DNA of 18,349 nucleotides from Coriobacteriia bacterium (GCA_009785705.1 WQVS01000013.1:1-18349); one strand, 5' to 3'; shown: positions 1 to 8,277, counted from the first letter of the stretch. A program made the numbers and translations. The notes: a model not told the origin generated them from the sequence alone.

Positions 1-540
1 AGCCTCTATCCATGCAATGATTCCTTCTGGGGCACCTGCTTTAACAGCAGCCTCTTGGAGAATGCGACCTGTTTCTGCTACGCATTGTTTCGCCCTCTTA
101 GGAGGCATAAGGATAATGCCGTTTCTGGTCTTTAATGCCAGTAGGGTCTTGAATATCGCTGTTGATGTAGGATTTGTTGCTGGAATAATTGCTGCTATAA
201 GACCCATAGGTTCTGCAATTTTTCTGATTCCAGCACTTCTATCTTCTTCGATAAGTCCGCAGGTCTTTGTGTCTTTGTATTGATGATAGATGTATTCTGA
301 GGCATAGTGATTCTTAATCACCTTGTCCTCGATAACACCCATTCCTGTTTCCTCTGCTGCCATTCTTGCAAGAGGAATTCTCTGCTTGCATGCTGCGAGT
401 GCCACAGCTTTGAAGATTTTATCTACCTCTTCTTGAGAGAAATTTGCATATATTTCTTGCGCCTTGCGAACTGTGTTCATTTTCGTGTTTAGGCTGTCTA
501 CTGTTTCAAATTCTTGACTGTTTACTTTTGTCTCACTCAT
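1..540 (-). CDS. adhE: Bifunctional aldehyde-alcohol dehydrogenase AdhE, N-terminal part (gene continues beyond the left edge)
   Basis: The minus strand is open from an ATG at 540 to the window edge (180 codons). An AAGGG lies about 10 bases upstream of the ATG. The translation is an acetaldehyde dehydrogenase N-terminus: residues 123-131 read NPTSTAIFK, followed by KTRNGII (137-143) and GAPEGII (169-175), the coenzyme-binding signature of the AdhE/ALDH20 family. AdhE reduces acetyl-CoA to acetaldehyde and then ethanol, reoxidising NADH during fermentation. The catalytic Cys and the iron-dependent alcohol dehydrogenase half would lie outside the window, so a stand-alone CoA-acylating aldehyde dehydrogenase is not excluded. 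The 10-15 residues before the conserved region are a mildly extended N-terminus. The gene is divergent from the rubrerythrin gene. Confidence 0.88.
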   Translation of the reverse strand, partial: MSETKVNSQEFETVDSLNTKMNTVRKAQEIYANFSQEEVDKIFKAVALAACKQRIPLARMAAEETGMGVIEDKVIKNHYASEYIYHQYKDTKTCGLIEEDRSAGIRKIAEPMGLIAAIIPATNPTSTAIFKTLLALKTRNGIILMPPKRAKQCVAETGRILQEAAVKAGAPEGIIAWIEA

Positions 541-905
541 GCAGCAGTACCCTTATCTCTAATCAAATTTTTTGCAGCATTTACTCACGCGCAATAGTAC
601 CACTGCTCCTATCGAATTGCCAAGACAAATACTGCCATTTTTTAGCTTTAAGCAGCTTGTTACAAATTTTTACAAAATGTCCATGATTGCTTAAGGCATC
701 CAGGAGATCATAGAGCTGCTCCAAAACCCTACTGAGGCTGAGGAATTGGTGCCCAATGCCATACACCAGGCTAAAGTGATTAATGTATAAAATATAAATA
801 AATTATGGATTTCACTCCACAAAGTGCTAGAATTGTCCTACAGAAATTGCTTCGCTGAAGAGAGCGCATCTGCTTAAATTTCAGCCCAAAGAAAGGGGTT
901 TCATT
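541..905. other. Divergent intergenic region between adhE and the rubrerythrin gene
   Basis: This 365-base region carries the control signals of two divergent genes. An AT-rich tract at 781-805 contains TATAAAAT at 786-793 preceded by TG, a possible extended -10 for the rightward gene, but no good -35 was found. A TTGTTA/TTGTAA inverted motif lies at 657-675. An open minus-strand frame at 581-766 has no ribosome site and resembles nothing recognised, so it is not called as a gene. No RNA gene was seen. Confidence 0.4.
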
Positions 906-1460
906 ATGGCACAAGCAAAGGTATGGCGATGTCAGATTTGCGGCGACACTTACTTAGGCCATAGCCGCCCCAGCAACTGCCCCTTCTGTGGGGCACACAC
1001 AAAACATATTATGCCTTCTTCTGATTATCCGACCAACATCAATGGTGTCCAGATAACAGATGCTGAACGGGCAGACCTAGAATATGCCTGCGAATTGGAA
1101 ATCTCTAATCTAACCTTCTATAAGGCATTGGGCGAAATGGGTGACCGTAATAGTCTAATCCCTAGCGCTTATCGAGCCCTGGGAAAGGTGGAACGTGAGC
1201 ACTTATCTATCTTTGGAAAACTTCTCAAAACACCCGTTCCCAACGAACCAAAAGAGGCGCTTAGCCTGCAAGACGGGTGGAAAGCAAATATTGAGTTAAG
1301 TCGTCAACATGAGAAAGTAGCGGCGGAGTTCTACCACGAAGCTGCCCAACGAGCCACTACGCCAAGAGTAAAAACAGTCCTCACAGCCATCGCTGAGGTC
1401 GAGCAAGATCACATAGCTATCGACAAGTACCTAAAGTCTGTTGCAAGCAAAGAATCCTAA
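906..1460 (+). CDS. Reverse-type rubrerythrin (N-terminal rubredoxin domain, C-terminal ferritin-like di-iron domain)
   Basis: The protein has 184 residues. Residues 9-28 form a rubredoxin-like iron site (Cys9, Cys12, Cys25, Cys28, as CxxC and CPFC). A ferritin-like four-helix domain follows from about residue 50. It has an EREH motif at 96-99, further helix glutamates at 63-65, and EVEQDH near residues 160-165, the pattern of di-iron ligands. In classical rubrerythrin the rubredoxin domain is C-terminal. The order here matches 'reverse rubrerythrins' of anaerobes, which reduce hydrogen peroxide and take part in oxygen protection in the cytoplasm. The start is supported by AAAGAAAGGGG about 6 bases upstream of the ATG. 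The gene stands alone and ends at a shared hairpin with the convergent P5C dehydrogenase gene. Peroxidase function is inferred from the family. Confidence 0.9.
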   Translation: MAQAKVWRCQICGDTYLGHSRPSNCPFCGAHTKHIMPSSDYPTNINGVQITDAERADLEYACELEISNLTFYKALGEMGDRNSLIPSAYRALGKVEREHLSIFGKLLKTPVPNEPKEALSLQDGWKANIELSRQHEKVAAEFYHEAAQRATTPRVKTVLTAIAEVEQDHIAIDKYLKSVASKES

Positions 1461-1469
1461 ACTTCAAGT

Positions 1470-1503
1470 GAGCCCCAAGCTTTGAATTTAAAGCCTGGGG
1501 CTC
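1470..1503. terminator. Hairpin between convergent genes, possible bidirectional terminator
   Basis: GAGCCCCAAGCTTT (1470-1483) pairs with AAAGCCTGGGGCTC (1490-1503), 14 positions with one mismatch and a 6-base loop. It sits 10 bases after the rubrerythrin stop and 12 bases after the minus-strand P5C dehydrogenase stop. Neither side has a strong T-run, so termination efficiency is uncertain, but position and stem strength fit a shared terminator. Confidence 0.6.
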
Positions 1504-1514
1504 TGAAATACTTC

Positions 1515-3146
1515 TTACTCTTCTTCCATAAAGGGATATTCCACTTCCTCTGACGGAAGGAAGGTTTCCTTTATGGTTCTGGGACTAGTCCAACACAGGA
1601 GGTTAAGCGTGCTACCTGCTTTATTGTTGGTACCCGATGCACGCCCTCCACCAAAGGGCTGTTGCCCTACGACTGCGCCTGTCGGCTTGTCGTTAATATA
1701 GAAGTTTCCAGCTGCGTCAGCTAGAGCTGTGTCCATGTGGATAATCGCGTCTCTATCTTGTGCAAAGATTGCCCCTGTTAGCGCATACACTGAAGCGTCA
1801 CGACAACTGATTAAGGTGTCATCAATCTTTTCGTCGGGATAGACATAGATGGTGAGAACTGGGCCAAATATTTCTTCTACCATAGTTTTGAAGTTCGGAT
1901 CAGTAGTCTGAATAACTGTCGGATAGACAAAGTAACCCTTGCTGTCGTCATAGTGTCCACAGAGCACTTCTGCGTCCGCAGACTCATGGGCATAGTCAAT
2001 ATAAGAGGTGATAGAGTCAAAGGCATTCCTATCAATGACAGCACCTACAAAATTGGTGAAGTCACGCACGTCACCCGTCTTCAACTTCGCGATTTCACTG
2101 AGAAGTTCGTCCTTGACCGCAGGCCAAAGGCTTTCTGGGATATAGCAGCGACTAGCAGCCGAACATTTTTGACCCTGATATTCAAAAGCGCCACGCACCA
2201 TTGCTACTGCCAGTTTTCTGACCTCGGCTGTGGGATGAGCAAAGATAAAGTCCTTGCCTCCAGTTTCGCCCACGAGGCGCGGATAATTCTCGTACATTTT
2301 AATGTTGTCACCAATCACACGCCATACCTGTGAGAAAACTTCTGTAGAGCCTGTAAAGTGGAAACCTGCCATGCGTGGATCCTGTATAACGGCAGTGTCG
2401 ACATCCGCCCCTCTTGAAGGTACGAAATTGATTACTCCGTCGGGAAGTCCTGCCTCTTTTAAGATTTGATAAATCATATAGTTAGAAAGAACCGCCGTAG
2501 ATGCAGGCTTCCATACCACCGTGTTACCCATAAGTGCTGGAGCTGTTGGCAGATTGCCGCCGATAGCTGTGAAATTGAAGGGGCTGATAGCCAGAACAAA
2601 ACCACTTAGAGGACGATGCTCCATTCTGTTCCACATCGTGGGCGCGCTTTCAGGCTGATTTTTATATATCTCCTGAGCAAAGTGCACATTGAAGCGTAAG
2701 AAGTCAGCAAACTCACAGGCAGCATCAATTTCGGCCTGGTAGACCGTCTTGCTCTGACCAAGCATCGTTGCTGCGTTAAGGCGCTCACGCCACGATCCTG
2801 CTACTAGGTCGGCTGCCTTAAGGAAGATTGAAGCCCTGTGTTCCCAAGGCATAGCAGCCCATGCCTCTTTGGCTGCCATGGCACTCTCTACTGCCTGCTT
2901 TAACTCATCTGTGCCTGCCAGGGTGAATTCTGCTAAGACATGAGCGTGATCATGTGGCATTCTGATTTGTCCCTTAGGGCCGTCAAAAATCTCTTTTCCG
3001 TTAATAATTGCAGGTATTTTCACAGGTGGAGCCGATGCCTGACGGTCAAGCTCCTCCTTGATAGCAGCACGCTCTTTGCTGCCAGGGGCGTAGGATAAAA
3101 CGGGCTCATTGATGGGAGTAGGAACCTTGTAAATAGCGTTATTCAT
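1515..3146 (-). CDS. pruA: Delta-1-pyrroline-5-carboxylate dehydrogenase (L-glutamate gamma-semialdehyde dehydrogenase)
   Basis: This 543-residue protein oxidises glutamate semialdehyde/P5C to glutamate with NAD+, the second step of proline breakdown. It is an aldehyde dehydrogenase of the stand-alone ALDH4 type. The catalytic Cys is Cys328 in QGQKCSAASR and the general base is Glu294 in ETGGKD; their 34-residue spacing is the usual one for the superfamily. Other markers are ISPFNFTAIGGNLPTAPALM, FTGST, EEIFGPVL and the C-terminal QPFGGGRASGTNNKAG. The start at 3146 is preferred because AAAGAAAGGG lies about 8 bases upstream; an in-frame start at 3173 has no ribosome site. No proline dehydrogenase is adjacent, so the substrate may come from elsewhere or from arginine/ornithine catabolism. 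Confidence 0.92.
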   Translation of the reverse strand: MNNAIYKVPTPINEPVLSYAPGSKERAAIKEELDRQASAPPVKIPAIINGKEIFDGPKGQIRMPHDHAHVLAEFTLAGTDELKQAVESAMAAKEAWAAMPWEHRASIFLKAADLVAGSWRERLNAATMLGQSKTVYQAEIDAACEFADFLRFNVHFAQEIYKNQPESAPTMWNRMEHRPLSGFVLAISPFNFTAIGGNLPTAPALMGNTVVWKPASTAVLSNYMIYQILKEAGLPDGVINFVPSRGADVDTAVIQDPRMAGFHFTGSTEVFSQVWRVIGDNIKMYENYPRLVGETGGKDFIFAHPTAEVRKLAVAMVRGAFEYQGQKCSAASRCYIPESLWPAVKDELLSEIAKLKTGDVRDFTNFVGAVIDRNAFDSITSYIDYAHESADAEVLCGHYDDSKGYFVYPTVIQTTDPNFKTMVEEIFGPVLTIYVYPDEKIDDTLISCRDASVYALTGAIFAQDRDAIIHMDTALADAAGNFYINDKPTGAVVGQQPFGGGRASGTNNKAGSTLNLLCWTSPRTIKETFLPSEEVEYPFMEEE

Positions 3147-3516
3147 AAATCGGACCCTTTCTTTGCAGAGCAATACCTTCTATACTGCGGTTCAAGATTG
3201 AGTTGTTATTTGCCTTCTAGCAACAAACACCTTTTATAATAAACATTCTACCAAAGCCTCTGTCTGTAAAAGAGCATAATGGAGGAGAATTTGCATGCTC
3301 ACTCACAAGTCAAGCTAGGGACAATCCCTGCAGCAACTTTAGGGTTTCAAAGAGCAATTCTGGACAGCTTTACATTATGCTACTAAGTATGTAGCATATA
3401 GTAAGATTTTGCTAAAACCACTTATAGTCTTTGAATTGTTTTATGTGGTTAAAATAACAATATGTGCGGATATTGTTCATTCAAACGTTTTGCTGGAATA
3501 GCAAGAAAGGCATATG
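3147..3516. other. Divergent intergenic region between pruA and the RCC1-repeat gene
   Basis: No gene was found. The region is AT-rich towards 3400-3480, where TTGAAT at 3431 and TAACAA at 3455 (18-base spacing) form only a weak promoter candidate for the rightward gene. A perfect inverted repeat with 8-base arms lies at 3376-3398 and is listed separately. Confidence 0.35.
3376..3398. promoter_or_regulatory. Inverted repeat, candidate operator upstream of the surface-protein gene
   Basis: TATGCTAC (3376-3383) and GTAGCATA (3391-3398) are perfect inverted 8-base arms around TAAGTAT. The centre-to-centre distance (about 1.5 helical turns) suits a dimeric regulator. It lies about 120 bases before the RCC1-repeat gene. 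No T-run follows, so a terminator is unlikely. The role is inferred. Confidence 0.35.
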
Positions 3517-6009
3517 ATGACCAGAACGCACCGCCCTGATTGGATCTCTCACTCTATTGTAGCAATAAAACTTTTCGTATTCGCTATGACGCTAAGCTTT
3601 TTTGCTGCTTGCCCCCTCTCATCAGCAATTGCACTAGGAGCAGTAGCGCAAATCGAGCAAGCGCAAACTGTCGACCTTCTTGATTCTGCCTTGCAGATTG
3701 AGGCGGTATCAGCAACCAATCTTCTTGACTCTACCTTGCAGACCAAGTCAACACAACAGGCCTCCCCGATTGTGCAGGAGCCTCTTTTAAACAGTCAGAC
3801 AGCTCTAACTCTTGAGCAGGGCATTGAGCGCATAGAAAGAGGCGGAGGGAAAGTGATGCAAGTATCCACAGGATCTATGCACACAGCAGCCATAAATAGC
3901 GACGGCACCTTATGGACCTGGGGATACAATGATGTTGGTCAATTGGGTCTAGGAGATACCGAAATGCAAACCTCTCCTCAGCAAGTTACGGGTGGTGCTG
4001 AAAGCTGGCGATCAGTTGTTGCTGCGGGCGACCCTAATGCGATTTCTAGCTACACACTTGCAATCGGAACTGATGGCAGTCTGTGGGCATGGGGACGCGG
4101 GACATACGGTCAATTGGGTCTTGGAGATACCGCTTCATACACCACGCCGCAACGGGTTACTGGAGGAGCTAATACTTGGAAATCAATATCGCCCGGATGG
4201 TATTTCACGATAGGAATAGGCGAAGATGGCAGTCTGTGGACATGGGGTCGTAACAATAATGGACAACTCGGTATTGGCTCTAGCGGCAACACAAATCAGC
4301 TAACGCCGCGAGAGGTAAAGTCTGGACCAAGTTCATGGTTGATGGCAGGTGCAGGCAGATATCATGCGATAGCCCTTTGTAGCGAAGGAAAATTGTGGAC
4401 ATGGGGCGGGAATTCTAACGGGCAATTGGGCTTGGGGCTAGCCATGAATACCCAAGCTGCCAACATGCGCACTGTTCCAGCCCAAGTAAATACAGGAGCC
4501 TCATCATGGAGCTCTGTGTCGGCAGGAGCCTTGTACTCTGCAGCTATCGGAGATGATGGCAATCTATGGGTATGGGGTGCTGGTGGCGAAGGTCAACTGG
4601 GGCTAGGCTCAACCGCAAGCCGAAATGCGCCCGTGCAGGTAACGAGTGGTGCGGGTAAATGGCAGTCTGTGAGCACAGGGAGCAACACTACAGCGGCAAT
4701 CGGTAGCGATGGAAGCCTCTGGATGTGGGGAGCCAACAGGAGTGGCCAATTGGGTCAGGGCAATAGAACTGCACGGAATTCTCCCGTTCGGATAACTACC
4801 ACAAATACCCAATGGCATATGGTTTCTGTAGGAATGGCGCATACTACCCCGACAGATCATACAGGAACATCGCATGTCGCAGCCATTTGCACTAATAGAG
4901 ATTTGTGGACCTGGGGTTGGAATGAGTACGGGACCTTAGGCAAGGGAATTGTCTCGGCCCTTGACAGTTCAGGCACAAATACCGACAACTGGCGACCATG
5001 GCGCATGGCGGGTTCTCTCATGCCAACGGGGCTGACAAACTGGAACCCTCAAAGTTCCGCAACGACTCCCCGTCATCAAGCTCAAAATATAACCGAGGTC
5101 AATACGCCTGAGCTTATTCTGCGCTTTGATAGGCCCATGTGTACTGATGCAGCATTACTAGGCACCATCGAAATCAGTCATGGAGCCTACGTAGACATGT
5201 CAAACATCACAGAAGCTAACTGGTCAGACAGTGACAGAGGACCCAACAGCGTCTTTACAGCCCCTCTTGTCTTAATAGAATCCAGTACGCTTCATACAGC
5301 AAAGGTATCAGGATTTGTTGATGCCCAATTTGGTAACCGTCCCACCACAGAAATGTATCCACATACTTGGACCTTTAGAACTGCAGCAGTGACACCACCC
5401 ACCCCTGATCCGGCAAGCCTCAGCATATCGCAACAAACACTAGGAACATTTGCAAATTGGGGGCTCTATTTTGACTTTAATCTCACGCTTATAGCGCCAA
5501 AACTATATGCGCCCTTTTCTGGATATCGTGGCTACGTGTACGAAATCGCCACAGACAAGGTTGTGACTGCCACAGCAAATGGCACCATTGCAGGAACAGA
5601 CGGAAGAGGAGCATACCTACTATTTACATCTGATGAGGAGCAGGTGTTTGCGCTTAAGCATGGTCAGAAACTTGTTTTTCCTGATGCCCACATCGGGACT
5701 CGCTACCTAGCAGACAAAAAGCTACTACCCGAATACAGGTCATCTGCAGAAATCGCAACAAGTGAGCAAATTTTGCACACAATTAGTCCCGTATCAGACT
5801 TAGAGGCCACACACCTTAGTGCGGAATGGCAAACCCTAGAGGCAGAGCACACTATGGCAAATTTCAGCAGTGAGCATATCGAAATCCCCCTCACAGGACA
5901 CACTGCACCAACAGTACCCACCGTAGTTCTTGTCTCTACGTCATGCCTATCGCTGCTATTGCTCTTAGGTTGCAATAACCTATCAGCAGACAGCACCGAC
6001 GTGCGATGA
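3514..6009 (+). CDS. Secreted, sortase-anchored surface protein with seven RCC1 repeats
   Basis: The protein has 831 residues. A basic N-terminus and hydrophobic stretch (about 15-45, possible cleavage after GAVA) form a long signal peptide. Seven RCC1-type repeats follow, marked by W-x-W-G...GQLG at tryptophans 134, 191, 242, 295, 352, 403 and 465, enough for a seven-bladed beta-propeller. After these come an Ig-like segment (about 530-625) and a domain (about 645-760) like the pilin/isopeptide-type domains of coriobacterial surface proteins (F-x-F-x-L start, LKHGQKLVF, then GTRYL). The C-terminus has IPLTG at 791-795, a hydrophobic segment and a short tail ending in Arg. This reads as an LPXTG-like sorting signal, though the tail lacks the usual cluster of basic residues. 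AAGAAAGG precedes two adjacent ATGs (3514 and 3517); the second has the better spacing. A role in adhesion or display is inferred. Confidence 0.85.
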   Translation: MMTRTHRPDWISHSIVAIKLFVFAMTLSFFAACPLSSAIALGAVAQIEQAQTVDLLDSALQIEAVSATNLLDSTLQTKSTQQASPIVQEPLLNSQTALTLEQGIERIERGGGKVMQVSTGSMHTAAINSDGTLWTWGYNDVGQLGLGDTEMQTSPQQVTGGAESWRSVVAAGDPNAISSYTLAIGTDGSLWAWGRGTYGQLGLGDTASYTTPQRVTGGANTWKSISPGWYFTIGIGEDGSLWTWGRNNNGQLGIGSSGNTNQLTPREVKSGPSSWLMAGAGRYHAIALCSEGKLWTWGGNSNGQLGLGLAMNTQAANMRTVPAQVNTGASSWSSVSAGALYSAAIGDDGNLWVWGAGGEGQLGLGSTASRNAPVQVTSGAGKWQSVSTGSNTTAAIGSDGSLWMWGANRSGQLGQGNRTARNSPVRITTTNTQWHMVSVGMAHTTPTDHTGTSHVAAICTNRDLWTWGWNEYGTLGKGIVSALDSSGTNTDNWRPWRMAGSLMPTGLTNWNPQSSATTPRHQAQNITEVNTPELILRFDRPMCTDAALLGTIEISHGAYVDMSNITEANWSDSDRGPNSVFTAPLVLIESSTLHTAKVSGFVDAQFGNRPTTEMYPHTWTFRTAAVTPPTPDPASLSISQQTLGTFANWGLYFDFNLTLIAPKLYAPFSGYRGYVYEIATDKVVTATANGTIAGTDGRGAYLLFTSDEEQVFALKHGQKLVFPDAHIGTRYLADKKLLPEYRSSAEIATSEQILHTISPVSDLEATHLSAEWQTLEAEHTMANFSSEHIEIPLTGHTAPTVPTVVLVSTSCLSLLLLLGCNNLSADSTDVR
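3675..3742 (+). repeat. Short in-frame duplication inside the RCC1 surface-protein gene
   Basis: The motif CTTCTTGAYTCTRCCTTGCA occurs at 3676-3695 and again at 3721-3740, 45 bases (15 codons) apart, encoding LLDSALQ and LLDSTLQ. It lies just after the signal peptide and looks like a small in-frame duplication in the linker before the propeller. Confidence 0.6.
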
Positions 6010-6034
6010 GGTATTGTCTGGGGTTTGGAATCTC

Positions 6035-6676
6035 TTAGCGGATAAAGTTGGTCCAGATTCTCTCTTCTGTCGAAGGGGCTGGCATTGCAAGATCCTTCGC
6101 TTTACCTGACTCAATGTGCTTTAGCAGCTGAGCCATGTTGCGGCCAAGGACTCGCATCGTCTGCATGCCTTCTGAATCCTGCTGAGCCTCATTGGCATTA
6201 TTGCCGTGAAGAGTGTTCCAGTAATTGCTACTGACTACAGGCATTTGAGCAAAGGTGAAATACTTATTGAGTCGGTCAAAGGTGGCGCTTCCTCCCCCGC
6301 GTCTACATGCTACTATAGCAGCACCTGGCTTACCTGCAAAGAGCGAAGAGGACGCATAAAAAGCACGGTCAAGAATTGCACACATTGCGCCGTTGGGGCC
6401 TGCAAAATAAACTGGTGACCCAAAAATGAATCCATCAGCAGTTTTTGCGGCCTCGATTAGATCATTGCACATATCGTCTGCGAAGCGACAGATTCCACCA
6501 TTTTTCCAGCACTGTCCACAGGCGATACAGCCATGAACAGGGCTTTTGCCCAATTGCAGAGTCTGTGTCTCGATATCAGCAGCCTCAATTTCGCGCGCGA
6601 TTTCAGCAAGCGCATGAGCCGTTGTGCCACTTTGTTTCGGACTTCCGTTAAATAAGACAACTTTTAGTGAGCTCAA
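6035..6676 (-). CDS. Iron-sulfur flavoprotein / NADPH-dependent FMN reductase family protein
   Basis: This 213-residue flavodoxin-fold protein begins with the FMN phosphate-binding loop LFNGSPKQSGTT (residues 8-19). It carries a compact cysteine motif, Cys50-x2-Cys53-x2-Cys56-x6-Cys63, matching the CX2CX2CX4-7C motif of archaeal and anaerobe iron-sulfur flavoproteins that bind a [4Fe-4S] cluster. GFIFGSPVYF (83-92) is the second flavin-binding loop. Members shuttle electrons, for example to oxygen or peroxide, in the cytoplasm. The start is a TTG at 6676; AGGGGG lies five bases upstream and the flavin-binding strand begins immediately after. The stop is only 25 bases from the convergent RCC1 gene's stop, with no clear terminator between them. 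The physiological partner is unknown. Confidence 0.85.
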   Translation of the reverse strand: MSSLKVVLFNGSPKQSGTTAHALAEIAREIEAADIETQTLQLGKSPVHGCIACGQCWKNGGICRFADDMCNDLIEAAKTADGFIFGSPVYFAGPNGAMCAILDRAFYASSSLFAGKPGAAIVACRRGGGSATFDRLNKYFTFAQMPVVSSNYWNTLHGNNANEAQQDSEGMQTMRVLGRNMAQLLKHIESGKAKDLAMPAPSTEERIWTNFIR

Positions 6677-6878
6677 GATATCCCCCTATATCGAATTGGT
6701 CAAATTGCACAAGATAAGATCTGAAGTGCACGCAACAAGGATAACCTACTGCGCTTACCGATTGCTCTGTTTGTCCTGCTCATTTCAAGAGGAATGTGTC
6801 CAAGCCCATTGTCTTTGGTGTCTAGGTCCATTGTCCTTGTTTGCCCAACAATGCTGTCATCTCGAAACTCTCTGCCTA

Positions 6879-6915
6879 CTAAGTGCTTAGGCACTGGTAT
6901 CATGATTACTAATAA
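6879..6915 (+). promoter_or_regulatory. Candidate promoter with overlapping inverted repeat before the aminotransferase gene
   Basis: TTAGGC (6887-6892), a 17-base spacer and TAATAA (6910-6915) form a weak sigma-A-like promoter 30 bases before the aminotransferase ATG. The -35 element overlaps the inverted repeat CTAAG-TG-CTTAG (6879-6890), a place where a repressor could act. Both matches are modest. Confidence 0.25.
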
Positions 6916-6944
6916 AAATCAGCAATTTGCGATAAGGAGCAATC

Positions 6945-8234
6945 ATGAAAGCATTCAAGGAACTTTCTAAGGTAGAAGCACAAGAACAGCTCGCAATGCT
7001 GATGGAAGAATATGGGCAATTTAAAGCGAAAGAGCTCAAGTTAAATATGTCACGCGGTAAGCCTGCACCAGAGCAGCTGGACCTCTCGATGTCGCTACTT
7101 GATACCGTCTCTTCTGAGACCACTGCTGAAATTCTTAAAGAAGGCACAGCTGATGACTTACGCAATTATGGCGGACTCGTAGGTCTACCTGAAACTCGCA
7201 AGCTTATGGCAGAGATTATGGATGTTGATGCAGACGATGTCATTGTCTGTGGCAATTCAAGCCTGAACGTTATGTACGACATGGTTTCTCAGGCATTCTC
7301 GCATGGCGTCGCTGGTCAAACTGCTTGGGCGAAGCTTGGGGAGCCTGTTAAATTCCTGTGTCCCGTACCAGGCTATGACCGCCATTTTGCTCTAACAGAA
7401 TACTTTGGTATTGAAATGATTCCTGTGCCACTTACAGCAGATGGTCCCGACATGAATATAGTCGAAGACTACGTGAATGCGGATGCGTCCGTAAAGGGCA
7501 TCTGGTGTGTGCCAAAATACTCTAATCCAACAGGCACAACCTACTCTGATGATGTCATAAGACGATTTGCTGCTCTGTCTCCAGCTGCAAAAGATTTTCG
7601 CATCTACTGGGACAACGCTTATGCCGTACATGACTTTGAACAGCCGGGAGAATCTCTACTTAACTTAAAGGCGGCATGCAGTGAGGCTGATAATGAGAAT
7701 CTTTGGTATATGTTTGCCTCGACTTCAAAGATAACCTTTGCAGGTTCAGGCATCTCAGCGCTTGCTTCTTCACCTGATAACCTTGCGGAAATTCGTGGTC
7801 GCCTATCACTTCAAACCATCGGACCCGATAAGCTGAATCAGCTGCGCCATGCACTCTTTCTTCGCGATTTGGATGGAGTGCGCGCGCACATGCAGAAGCA
7901 CGCAGACATCGTCGCACCAAAATTTGAAACGGTATTGCGCGTGCTTGATAAGGGTCTTAATGGCCTGGATATTGGTGAATGGACACAACCAAAAGGTGGA
8001 TACTTCATCTCATTTATAGGTTTACCCAACACTGCAAAACGTGTAGTCAGCCTAGCAAAGGATGCAGGCATGATGCTAACAGGCGCAGGAGCTACCTACC
8101 CTTACGGCAATGATGCAGAAGACTCCAACATTAGACTTGCCCCAACTTACCCTTTAATTGAAGAATTGGAGGATGCCAGCAAGCTCTTTGTGCTCTGCGT
8201 AAAAATCGCATCACTGGAGACACTGCTCAAGTAG
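6945..8234 (+). CDS. Aspartate aminotransferase, type Ic (PLP-dependent, Aminotran_MocR/AspT-like)
   Basis: This 429-residue fold-type I PLP enzyme is predicted to transfer the amino group between aspartate and 2-oxoglutarate. Visible signatures are LNMSRGKPAPEQL (33-45), YGGLVGLPETR near 85, SNPTGTTYS near 190, the cofactor aspartate in YWDNAYAVHDF and the Schiff-base lysine Lys262 in STSKITFAGSG. RGKPAPEQ and the extended length match the actinobacterial/Corynebacterium AspT subgroup (type Ic) rather than classical AspC. Specificity for aspartate is inferred from the family. AAGGAG about 6 bases before the ATG supports the start. The gene is monocistronic and convergent with the next gene; only 43 bases separate the stops. 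Confidence 0.87.
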   Translation: MKAFKELSKVEAQEQLAMLMEEYGQFKAKELKLNMSRGKPAPEQLDLSMSLLDTVSSETTAEILKEGTADDLRNYGGLVGLPETRKLMAEIMDVDADDVIVCGNSSLNVMYDMVSQAFSHGVAGQTAWAKLGEPVKFLCPVPGYDRHFALTEYFGIEMIPVPLTADGPDMNIVEDYVNADASVKGIWCVPKYSNPTGTTYSDDVIRRFAALSPAAKDFRIYWDNAYAVHDFEQPGESLLNLKAACSEADNENLWYMFASTSKITFAGSGISALASSPDNLAEIRGRLSLQTIGPDKLNQLRHALFLRDLDGVRAHMQKHADIVAPKFETVLRVLDKGLNGLDIGEWTQPKGGYFISFIGLPNTAKRVVSLAKDAGMMLTGAGATYPYGNDAEDSNIRLAPTYPLIEELEDASKLFVLCVKIASLETLLK

Positions 8235-8277
8235 GTGTTCCTTCGCTGATATCCTTCTTTAGGCTTAAGGGATGGAT

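Noticed and set aside
581..766. Minus-strand open frame of 61 codons upstream of adhE
   Set aside because: It starts with GTG, has no ribosome site, matches nothing recognised and lies where adhE control signals are expected.
1953..2333. Plus-strand frame of 126 codons inside pruA
   Set aside because: It is a shadow of the well-supported dehydrogenase on the other strand.
3607..3621. Lipoprotein signal (Cys in FFAAC) in the RCC1 surface protein
   Set aside because: The residue at -3 is Phe rather than Leu/Val/Ile, and the hydrophobic stretch continues beyond the Cys; a standard signal peptide plus sorting signal fits better.
6700..6903. Minus-strand frame of 67 codons in the aminotransferase leader
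   Set aside because: Its ATG has no ribosome site, its composition is not protein-like, and it overlaps promoter signals.
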